Positions 8,669 to 16,806 of a stretch of DNA of 64,000 nt are shown here, piece by piece. Position numbers and translations under genes: made by a program. Origin of the DNA: an uncultured Prevotella sp. GTDB taxonomy: Bacteria; Bacteroidota; Bacteroidia; Bacteroidales; Bacteroidaceae. Numbering within the stretch: the stretch's first letter is position 1; each line of letters starts with the position of its first letter. The notes under the pieces were generated by a model. It saw only the letters and a program-made list of their open reading frames with translations. It made no database searches and was not told the origin of the DNA. The stretch lies in contig CAJODL010000001.1 in assembly GCA_905233165.1 (NCBI GenBank), forward strand, positions 329,280 to 393,279, given 5' to 3'.

Positions 8669-10879
8669 TCAGTTTATCGTTTGGTTGACCTCTCCGTTGC
8701 GGTATTCTGTTGGTGTTACGCCAAACATCTGGCGGAAGCATTGGCTGAAATACCTTGCTGTCTGGAACCCTACTGTCAAGGAAACCTGGTTGACAGGCAT
8801 GTCGGTCTGCTCCAGGAGGGAAGCGGCATGTTTCAGGCGCACGTTGCGCAGAAATTCGTTTGGCGTGATGCCAAGCATCTGCTGGGTCTTCTTGTATAGG
8901 TTGGCGCGGCTCATGGCGATGTCGCTTGCCATCTGGTCAACGGTATAGTCGATGTTGTCCATGTTCTCTCCGATCGCCTTGAGGAGTTTTTCTACCAATA
9001 TCTCCTCTTCTTTGTTGGTGGAAATCTCTTTTGGTACGATGTTTACGGACTGGGCGAACTTATGCCGGGCTTCGTCACGCAGTTCAAAGAGTCGGTTTAT
9101 TCGCTCTTCATTGATGCGCTCCATCTGCTGCTTGCGTTTCTTCAGGTATAGGTGAATGAGAACGGCAATGACACAGAGGGTCAGTAGAACATAGAATGTC
9201 TTTGCCCACCATGTGAGCCATAGAGGCGGCAGGATTTCTATTTCCATAATGTTTGTCTCGCCCCATTTCCCGTCCGGGGAGGAAGCTTGTACCTCAAAGC
9301 GGTAGTTGCCAGGCTGTAGTGCCATATAGTGTGCAGAGCCTTTCCCGCTTCCATCGTTTACGATGTTCCATTCCTGCTCCAAGGGGAAGAGCCTGTAGCG
9401 GTAGCGGGTATGCGAAGGAGCGGCATAATCAAGGGCAGAGAACTGGATAGTGAGATAATTCTGGTCATGTGCAAGCCTTATATCCTCCATGACAGTATCA
9501 TGGTCATTCACACGAAAAGCTGTTATCACTACTGGCAGAGGCTTTGTGTCGGCAATTATCGAGTCAGGCTGAAACATGACAGCCTGCGAGCCTCCAGATA
9601 CGAATACCAGCTGTCCGTCTTCTGTAAGGCAGGCGGCGCGTTCCATCATGTTGGTGGCAGGTATGCCGTCTTCATTTCCCAGGTTTACGACGGAAGGAGT
9701 GATGCGCGATATGCCACATGAGGTACCAGCCCACACTCTGCCTTTTATGTCGAGAGCAAGGCTGCGAATGCAGTTGTTGCGTATTCCCTCGATACGTTGG
9801 GCTTTCCACGTTGCAAGCTCCACTTGAAAAAGCCCGTTCTGCGTTCCTATCCACAAACCTCCCTCGTTGTCACGCATCATGCAGTTGTATTTCGTAGCAT
9901 AGCGTTCTATCTCAGCGGCAGGCGGAAACGCTGCAATGGTGTCAGCCTGAGTGTCGAGCATAAGGATGCCGTTCTGGGCATATACTATCGTCCAGCGTCC
10001 GTCAATGGGGCAGGCTCCTACGAAATGGCGGTATTTGTTGAGTGTCGGCAGTTTCGTATTCAGCGGCGTGAATGCAGATTGTGCGGGATAGAAGTAACCC
10101 AATGTTGAGAGAGAGTCGCACAAGAGGTATCGTCCTTTGCCCAGTTGCTGGATGAAGGTAGTGCGATTATGGGGCAGCCCCTTTACATTGCTTTTATTAT
10201 ATAAGGTAAAAGTTCCTCTTTCTTCACACTCCACTCCGTTGGCTTTGCATCGCCAGATGCGTCCCTCTTGGTCTTTCATGCTGCGAGCTATGCCTATGAG
10301 GGGATTGTCGCCAAACAGCTCCTCTGCTTTGGCATGGCGTGGAGAGATATATACGATGCCATTGTTGCGAGTGCCTATCCACATGCCGCCTTGACGGTCC
10401 TGTGCCAAAGCGGTGTAGGTTTTTGACAGCCCGAGAGAGTCTATGCACTTCCTATGCCAGGTATTCGAGGCATTATTGGGGAGAAGCTTGCCTTTGGCAA
10501 ACTGTTTCAAGGTGTTGTCGGTCAGACGCGGTTCTATATCGTAGCGGAAGGTGCGGGAGCGGGTGTCGAAAAGATATACGCGGTAGAAATCATGCAGCCA
10601 TAGCAGCGAATCGCCTTGCCACATGTGGCTGTACCCTTTGGCATAATTCTGCATTTGGAAGGTTCTGCCATAGTCGCAGGCTATGACATCGAAGCCGGCA
10701 CCGTTTGACAGGCAGAAGACACCTTCACAATTAATGAGCATCTGTCTGTTTGGAAGCTCTATGATTTGTTGTACTTCGCCTGTTGGTAAACCGTTGGCTA
10801 CCATCCAGTGTCGATGTGTAGCCAAAGCCGTTGCGGACAGCAGCAAGAGCAGTATGCACAATAGTGATTTCTTTCTCAT
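8669..10879 (-). CDS. Membrane-spanning sensor with periplasmic propeller/Y_Y_Y domain and AraC-type DNA-binding domain
   Basis: A 736-residue protein. Residues 1-20 are a signal or anchor sequence; about 21-460 carry the repeats of the two-component-regulator propeller type (for example GGLWIGTQNGLF); about 475-545 form a Y_Y_Y domain; a membrane segment follows at about 553-575 (FYVLLTLCVIAVLI), then a charged helical linker and an AraC/XylS helix-turn-helix domain at about 635-730. Histidine-kinase and receiver domains of the usual hybrid systems are missing, so the signal must pass directly from periplasm to DNA. It most likely senses a sugar fragment and controls the GH5 gene and the divergent operon. 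The -7 box TATCTTTG is at 10903-10910. Confidence 0.85.
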   Translation of the reverse strand: MRKKSLLCILLLLLSATALATHRHWMVANGLPTGEVQQIIELPNRQMLINCEGVFCLSNGAGFDVIACDYGRTFQMQNYAKGYSHMWQGDSLLWLHDFYRVYLFDTRSRTFRYDIEPRLTDNTLKQFAKGKLLPNNASNTWHRKCIDSLGLSKTYTALAQDRQGGMWIGTRNNGIVYISPRHAKAEELFGDNPLIGIARSMKDQEGRIWRCKANGVECEERGTFTLYNKSNVKGLPHNRTTFIQQLGKGRYLLCDSLSTLGYFYPAQSAFTPLNTKLPTLNKYRHFVGACPIDGRWTIVYAQNGILMLDTQADTIAAFPPAAEIERYATKYNCMMRDNEGGLWIGTQNGLFQVELATWKAQRIEGIRNNCIRSLALDIKGRVWAGTSCGISRITPSVVNLGNEDGIPATNMMERAACLTEDGQLVFVSGGSQAVMFQPDSIIADTKPLPVVITAFRVNDHDTVMEDIRLAHDQNYLTIQFSALDYAAPSHTRYRYRLFPLEQEWNIVNDGSGKGSAHYMALQPGNYRFEVQASSPDGKWGETNIMEIEILPPLWLTWWAKTFYVLLTLCVIAVLIHLYLKKRKQQMERINEERINRLFELRDEARHKFAQSVNIVPKEISTNKEEEILVEKLLKAIGENMDNIDYTVDQMASDIAMSRANLYKKTQQMLGITPNEFLRNVRLKHAASLLEQTDMPVNQVSLTVGFQTARYFSQCFRQMFGVTPTEYRNGEVNQTIN

Positions 10880-10902
10880 AAAATACTTATACTAACCGCT
10901 TG

Positions 10903-10910
10903 CAAAGATA
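10903..10910 (-). promoter_or_regulatory. -7 box of the AraC-type sensor gene
   Basis: TATCTTTG followed by CA on the minus strand, 23 bp before the start codon. No clear -33 box. Confidence 0.5.
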
Positions 10911-10973
10911 GTGTTTTTTTGTGAGAAATAAATCCGACAAGTGCAAAAATTATCTCAAAACAGGTACAAGAAT

Positions 10974-11017
10974 TGTCTAAATGTCGATTTAGACGATATT
11001 TTTTTGCATTTTTAGAC
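10974..11017. promoter_or_regulatory. Putative operator with inverted and direct repeats
   Basis: GTCTAAAT (10974-10981) and ATTTAGAC (10987-10994) form a perfect 8-bp inverted repeat, and TTTAGAC recurs at 11011-11017, 23 bp after the previous copy. The site lies 33 to 76 bp upstream of the -7 box of the polysaccharide operon and between two divergent genes. AraC-type domains usually bind direct repeats about two helical turns apart, so binding by the neighbouring regulator is a reasonable inference. Confidence 0.5.
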
Positions 11018-11049
11018 AACAGGTGCAGTAATAGAAGAATAAATACATT

Positions 11050-11057
11050 TACTTTTG
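11050..11057 (+). promoter_or_regulatory. -7 box of the polysaccharide operon
   Basis: TACTTTTG followed by CA, 41 bp before the ATG at 11099. A good -33 box is missing, as expected for an activated promoter. Confidence 0.6.
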
Positions 11058-11098
11058 CATCGGAAAATCAAAACGCCAAATAACTAAAGAAAACAACA

Positions 11099-14000
11099 AT
11101 GATGAAAAAACTCTTTTTTGTGACAATGATGTTGCTCGCGTTCGTCAGCAGAACATGGGCGCAGGATGAACATCTGAAGGTGCATTTCGACTTCAGTCAG
11201 GTTGAAGGAAACTATGTGACAGATGTTGTCAGCGGTATCAAGGGGCAGTTGGTAGGCTCTGCTACGGTTGATAATGTCGGTAAGTACGGTATGCTGAAAA
11301 TGACCAATAGTTTCGGCTATATGCTTTTAACCGATGCCACAGGTGCTGTCTTAAAGCAAATGAATGATTTCACCATATCAGCATGCTATCGTGTAGATGA
11401 CGAAGCATCATTATCAGGCAATGGACATTTCCTTTGGCTATTTGCAGACAAATGGCTATGCACGCAGACGGAAGGTCAATATATATATTACCGTCTGAAT
11501 GCCCAGCGTGTGGCATCCTCATCTGCCGGTTATGGTTCGGAGAGCGGCATAGAGGCTGGCTATGCTTCGCCCAAGGGTCGTTGGATGCATGTGCTCTACA
11601 GGCAGACAGGCAAGTTGGGAGAGTTGTTCGTGGACGGTAAAAAAATCGGAGCCAATGCCAGCATGCCGACAATCAGTGAGATTTTCACGGAGGCGCCTGC
11701 AAACTGCTGGATAGGTCGTTCTCCATTTAGCGGTGACAGTTACCTGAGACCTGCCTTAGTAGCAGACATCAGAATATATGACAATGCTGTCAGCGACGAG
11801 CAGTTGGGAGACTTGGCGGCAGTTGCTGCTGACATAGAAAGAGAGTTGAATTACGGAACTCCCGGTGATTTTACAGGATTGCAGGCTAAGGTTGAAGAAT
11901 GTAAAACCTTTGTAAACGGTGACGTGTCAGCATACGCCCCCAATGCAGTTGCGGAGTTGAAAGACGCTATAACGATAGCGGAGAAAGAGATAACCGCTTC
12001 CCGTGCCTCACAATATTTAATAGACAAATATGTATCTACCCTGACGCAGTTACTGTCGAAAGCAGAGGCTACCAGCGGTTACCAGCCCAAACAAGTGTTT
12101 GAAGTGACCGAAAATCATGGCTTCAAACATCCAGGCGGTATTGTTTCACAGGAAGATATAGACCGTGCCAAGCAGTTGCTGGCAGATGGTAACGAGCGTA
12201 TCAAAAAAGCATGGGATATTCTCTGTGCCAACGAGTATTCAAGTTCAAGTATTGCCACATGGCCTACGCCGACAGTCGTCAGAGGCGGTGGCTCGGGTCA
12301 AAACTACATGAATTGTGCACGAGGTGCTGCAATGGCATATCAGAATGCCCTGCGCTGGAAGATAGGAGGCACGAGAGACAATGCCGATGCCGCCGTTCGT
12401 ATCATGATGCAATGGGTTCGTGAGTGTAACGGCTTGGGCGGTGACACCAACGTCTCGCTTGCTGCAGGCATCTATGGCTACGAGTGGGCAAATGCCGCAG
12501 AGCTGATGCGTGACTATGACGGTTGGAGCCGCGAGGACTTCGATGCCTTCCGTCGTTGGATTGTCCGCGTATTCTATAATCCGGCAATAGACTTCCTGCG
12601 CCGTCGCCACGACACATGGATGAACTGGCGCTATCCCAATATGGGCGAACGCCCGGGGCACTACTGGTCAAACTGGGGGCTGTGTAATGCGCTCTGCGTC
12701 ATGTCTATCGGCATACTGTGCGATGATGTCCACATGTATAATCAGGGAGTTTCGTTCTATAAATACGACCATCAGGGCACTTTCGAGCCCGACCGTAGCC
12801 AGCTCAGCCAGATTGTAGATGACGGCTGTAACGAGTTCATTGGCAACTTGGTACCCATAGTGATTCCTGACGAACGCGGACCCTTCGGGTATCTCGGACA
12901 GATGCAGGAAAGCGGACGCGACCAGGGACATGCACTCATGGCATTAGGACTGGCACTCGACATCTGCCAAGTTGGTCTCACCCAGGGCGATGACCTCTAT
13001 GCCTATATGGATGACAGGATAGCGGCAGGACTGGAGCATGTGGCAGCACTCAACTTCGGTGGTGTGGAAGCTTTGTCATTGCCTTGGAAGAATTACAACT
13101 ATTCCGACTGTCGCGGCTATCTGGGTGCAGGTTGGCTACAGACAGCCCCCAATGAAGGTGGAAAGGGAGAATATCGTCCATACTGGGACCGCGCCATCGG
13201 CTACTACGAGGGATTGCGCGGTGTTAAACTGCAATATGCCGAGAAGGCAAGTGCCGCCGTATGTCCTGACGGTGGTGGCGGCAACTACAGCCAGAACTCA
13301 GGAGGATTTGACCATGTGGGTTTCTCGACCCTTACCAGCTGGCGACCCGCCATTGCTGCGGAGCAAGCCATTACGCCATTGTCAGGAGACATTATATATA
13401 AAGGTGTGACATACAAGAATCAAACAAACTTGGGAGGACTGAAATATAAGTACGAGGTATGCCCCTCAAAAGGAATACCTGCCGACGGTGCCGACATAAC
13501 ACTCATTCCGCAGTTGCCAGGGGGAGCGACGGACAGCGGACAGTGGAAGTGGAGCACAGGCGAGACTACCCGTCAGATTACCGTGAAGGCAGACCGCAGC
13601 TACATCTACCGCGTTACCTACACCGCCCAGAACGGCACCACGAGTCAGCAGGCATTCGCTATCGCTGTCAGCGGTGATGCACAGCCAGACATAATGACTA
13701 ACGAGATTACCATTGACGGCACCGTCTATCAAGATACCGTCCAAACAATATTGGCAGGCAGCGATGTGACCCTCTATGCCGGAGCAACGACAGGATGGAC
13801 AGACGACTACCTCTGGGACAACGGACAGACGGCAAATGCCGTAACCGTACCGTCTGTCACAACCAGCCGCACATACACCTGCCAGTATGCCAACCAGAGC
13901 GGGGCTGTGAGCGAAAGCCGCTTCCACCTGAATGTGGTAGATGCCCTTCAGCATATTACTGTGGGAGGCAGGGAGAGCGAAACAAATGAAGTTGAGGTTT

Positions 14001-15313
14001 TGGCAGGCACAGGCGTGACGCTGAAACTCATCATTCCTGCCACCTCAAATCCAGAAAACATCGTGTGGACAGGCGGTTTCAAGGGTGCTGCCTATACCAT
14101 AAACGTAGAGGAAAATACCGTGATAACAGCCACTTATCAAGGCGTGGAATATACCTATAACGTCAATGTAAAGGCTACGGGGTACGGCTATTACGACATG
14201 CTGACTTCGGAGCGCGGGTACAAACTTGTAACCTCTGCCGAAGAACTGACCACGCTGGCAGCCGATAACTACTTCGTGCTGGCGAGCGACCAGGCAGACC
14301 TGCTCATAGGTCTGCATGATGCACCGCTGAACGGCAACAAGGCTCTCTTCTTCCAGACACCGACAGAACCGCTGAGCGACCTCTCGGAGGTGTTTACCAT
14401 AGAGCCCTATGGTGACGCTTTCTGTCTCCGCAATATGGAATATGACGGACTGCTGTTGCAGACAGAGTGGGACAAGCCATACCAACTGCGTACCCACGAC
14501 CAACCTCTCGCTTGTGAGTGGACGCGTCTGTTAATGAACTATACTGACGGAGCATGGACGGTAGAGAACGGCAAATACACTGGCAACTGGCTGGGACTAT
14601 GGACTCCTGCCAACGGCTATCGCAACGGCGAGGAGATAGCCCTTAACAAGACCGGTGACGACATCAGCCGCCTGCAGATATTTGCCATAAACAAGAAAAC
14701 CTTCCATTCAGACTTCATCACGAAGGATGTAGAGAAAGATGTTACGGCATTGCTGGTGAATCCGCAGTTTATCGGCAATGGCTTCGGATGGACAATGACT
14801 GGAACATGGGGCAATCAAAGATACAATGGTGCCGTGGAGGTATGGCATAGTACCAACTTTAAACTGTCCCAGACTATCGTCGGTTTGCTTGACGGACGCT
14901 ATACGGTTACCTGTCAGATGGCAAATGGTGAGGGCAGCAATACCGGTTATCTCTTCGCAACGTCAGGAGGCATTACGGAAAAAGCCGTTGTCTCACAGAG
15001 TTGTGCAGGAAGCAACTTCGATGCCCAGCGTGATATGATGGCGGCAAATGCCTCATACGGATTATTGTCGGTAGATATAGAAGTGACAGGTGGAATGCTC
15101 ACAGTCGGCATCCAGGAGCCATCATCCAATACGTGGCTTGTATGGGACAACTTCACGCTGACATACAAGGGTACATCCGCTACCGGCATCAGCGAGACAA
15201 CAGAAAGCCGCCAGCCAGCCAAGGGCTTGCTCTATGACCTGCAGGGACGCCGCATATACTCCGCTCCGCAAAAGGGTATCTATATCATGAACGGCAAAAA
15301 ATATGTAAGATGA
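11099..15313 (+). CDS. Large secreted LamG / alginate-lyase-like multidomain protein
   Basis: A 1404-residue exported protein. After a signal peptide (1-21, ending TWA) come a LamG-like jelly roll (about 22-240), a helical spacer, an alginate-lyase-superfamily toroid (about 335-760) with the motif ESGRDQGH near residue 603, Ig-like repeats (about 780-1010), a beta-trefoil-like segment (about 1030-1200), a galactose-binding-like domain (about 1220-1350) and a C-terminal sorting-type tail (YDLQGRR...GIYIMNGKK). The toroid fold is known from lyases that cut uronic-acid polymers; which polymer is unknown. It is first in an operon and its stop overlaps the next start by 4 nt. A second toroid with the same motif is in the third gene. 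Confidence 0.75.
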   Translation: MMKKLFFVTMMLLAFVSRTWAQDEHLKVHFDFSQVEGNYVTDVVSGIKGQLVGSATVDNVGKYGMLKMTNSFGYMLLTDATGAVLKQMNDFTISACYRVDDEASLSGNGHFLWLFADKWLCTQTEGQYIYYRLNAQRVASSSAGYGSESGIEAGYASPKGRWMHVLYRQTGKLGELFVDGKKIGANASMPTISEIFTEAPANCWIGRSPFSGDSYLRPALVADIRIYDNAVSDEQLGDLAAVAADIERELNYGTPGDFTGLQAKVEECKTFVNGDVSAYAPNAVAELKDAITIAEKEITASRASQYLIDKYVSTLTQLLSKAEATSGYQPKQVFEVTENHGFKHPGGIVSQEDIDRAKQLLADGNERIKKAWDILCANEYSSSSIATWPTPTVVRGGGSGQNYMNCARGAAMAYQNALRWKIGGTRDNADAAVRIMMQWVRECNGLGGDTNVSLAAGIYGYEWANAAELMRDYDGWSREDFDAFRRWIVRVFYNPAIDFLRRRHDTWMNWRYPNMGERPGHYWSNWGLCNALCVMSIGILCDDVHMYNQGVSFYKYDHQGTFEPDRSQLSQIVDDGCNEFIGNLVPIVIPDERGPFGYLGQMQESGRDQGHALMALGLALDICQVGLTQGDDLYAYMDDRIAAGLEHVAALNFGGVEALSLPWKNYNYSDCRGYLGAGWLQTAPNEGGKGEYRPYWDRAIGYYEGLRGVKLQYAEKASAAVCPDGGGGNYSQNSGGFDHVGFSTLTSWRPAIAAEQAITPLSGDIIYKGVTYKNQTNLGGLKYKYEVCPSKGIPADGADITLIPQLPGGATDSGQWKWSTGETTRQITVKADRSYIYRVTYTAQNGTTSQQAFAIAVSGDAQPDIMTNEITIDGTVYQDTVQTILAGSDVTLYAGATTGWTDDYLWDNGQTANAVTVPSVTTSRTYTCQYANQSGAVSESRFHLNVVDALQHITVGGRESETNEVEVLAGTGVTLKLIIPATSNPENIVWTGGFKGAAYTINVEENTVITATYQGVEYTYNVNVKATGYGYYDMLTSERGYKLVTSAEELTTLAADNYFVLASDQADLLIGLHDAPLNGNKALFFQTPTEPLSDLSEVFTIEPYGDAFCLRNMEYDGLLLQTEWDKPYQLRTHDQPLACEWTRLLMNYTDGAWTVENGKYTGNWLGLWTPANGYRNGEEIALNKTGDDISRLQIFAINKKTFHSDFITKDVEKDVTALLVNPQFIGNGFGWTMTGTWGNQRYNGAVEVWHSTNFKLSQTIVGLLDGRYTVTCQMANGEGSNTGYLFATSGGITEKAVVSQSCAGSNFDAQRDMMAANASYGLLSVDIEVTGGMLTVGIQEPSSNTWLVWDNFTLTYKGTSATGISETTESRQPAKGLLYDLQGRRIYSAPQKGIYIMNGKKYVR

Positions 15314-16806
15314 AAAAGAAGGTAGCATTATGCATAGTCATCAGTCTGGCTGTCTCCCTTGAGGGAGCAGCCCAGGTTTTCCTACACTACTCAACGACAA
15401 GTCAGGAAGCATGGAAGGAAGGCAAGACAAAATTGTCCGCCAAGCCTGCATCTCGGCAAACTGTCGCTATAGATGGTCAGGGACAGGGGCACGTATTCCG
15501 CGCCTGGGGTACCTGTTTCAACGAGTTAGACCTCGATGCACTGCGACTGCTCAGTGACGAGGCGCAGCAGCAAGTCATGCAACGACTCTTTGCACCCGAC
15601 GGTGACCTCCGCTTCACTCGCGGCAGGCTGACGATGAATGCCAACGACTACAGCCGTGCTTGGTATTCTTGCGACACGGTAGCAGGTGATTTCTCATTGC
15701 GCTACTTCAACATTGAGCATGACAAGCAGAATGTCATACAACTCATAAAGATGGCACAACGCTGGCAACCGAATATGAGTTTCTGGGTGTCACCATGGAG
15801 TCCGCCGGCATGGATGAAAATCAACCAAGACTATCCTGTGCTGTCAAGTCGCTACAACCAGCAGCCAAAAGAGAAGGACTATCTGCTCTTTGAAGGGGGA
15901 GAGGTGGATGCCAACGAGATGCAGTTCCTTGGCGAGCGAAAAGGACAGTTCCCCAGACGGCTTGCTTGTCAGGACTATATGATTCAGGAGCCACGCTATC
16001 TGCGTGCCTATGCTAATATGTTCTGCCGCTTCATAGAGCTATATCGTGAGGAAGGCGTGCCCATTGATATGGTGATGTACCAGAACGAGGCATACAGCTA
16101 CACACCTTATCCTGGTTGCGCCTGGACTCCTGAAGGTGCCATACGCTTCAACCGTGACTATCTGGCACCCCTGTTGGCGCAGAAACATCCTGAGGTGAAA
16201 CTGTATATCGGCACGTTCAATACCAACCGTCTTGACTGTGTCGAGCGTACTGTAGATGGAGTGAAAGACAAGGTAAGCGGCATAGGTCTGCAGTGGGAAG
16301 GGCGCGACAACATCGATGCCATTCGTCAACGCTATCCAGACCTACACCTTATATCAAGCGAGAGCGAGTGTGGAAACGGTTCTATGGACTGGCGTGCAGG
16401 AGAACATACCTTCCATCTGCTTGCCGACTATATAGGGCGAGGTTGTGATGAATATTTCATCTGGAACTTCATTCTCTGCGACAACGGTCAGAGCCCTTGG
16501 GGATGGCGACAGAACGCGCTGATACAGGTTGACTCGAAGACGCGGCAGCACCGCTACACCGCCGAGTACTACGCCGTAAAGCATTTCTCCCACTTCGTAG
16601 AGCCAGGCAGCCGCATGGTGTTCTATCGTTCGAAGGACGAGAGTCAGGGACTGCCTGTCATCGCCTTCGTCAGACCAGGCGGCAAGCGCGTCATCATTGT
16701 CGGTAACCTGACGGACGATGCCGTCTCCCAGAGCATCGCCGTGGGACGCAAGTTCCTGAACGCGCAGCTGCCCCCTCACTCGTTCACTACGTTTGCAGAA
16801 AAATGA
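15310..16806 (+). CDS. Secreted glycoside hydrolase family 30 protein
   Basis: A 498-residue enzyme with an N-terminal signal sequence (ISLAVSLEGAAQ). GH30 features are the N-terminal FRAWGTCFNE segment, WSPPAWMK, the acid/base Glu260 in MYQNEAYSY and the nucleophile in ISSESECG (Glu351 or Glu353). The small beta domain made of N- and C-terminal strands typical of the family is visible at the end (PPHSFTTFAEK). GH30 includes beta-1,6-glucanases, glucuronoxylanases and beta-glycosidases; I cannot choose between them. It overlaps both neighbours by 4 nt, so the three genes are translationally coupled. Confidence 0.85.
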   Translation: MKKKVALCIVISLAVSLEGAAQVFLHYSTTSQEAWKEGKTKLSAKPASRQTVAIDGQGQGHVFRAWGTCFNELDLDALRLLSDEAQQQVMQRLFAPDGDLRFTRGRLTMNANDYSRAWYSCDTVAGDFSLRYFNIEHDKQNVIQLIKMAQRWQPNMSFWVSPWSPPAWMKINQDYPVLSSRYNQQPKEKDYLLFEGGEVDANEMQFLGERKGQFPRRLACQDYMIQEPRYLRAYANMFCRFIELYREEGVPIDMVMYQNEAYSYTPYPGCAWTPEGAIRFNRDYLAPLLAQKHPEVKLYIGTFNTNRLDCVERTVDGVKDKVSGIGLQWEGRDNIDAIRQRYPDLHLISSESECGNGSMDWRAGEHTFHLLADYIGRGCDEYFIWNFILCDNGQSPWGWRQNALIQVDSKTRQHRYTAEYYAVKHFSHFVEPGSRMVFYRSKDESQGLPVIAFVRPGGKRVIIVGNLTDDAVSQSIAVGRKFLNAQLPPHSFTTFAEK

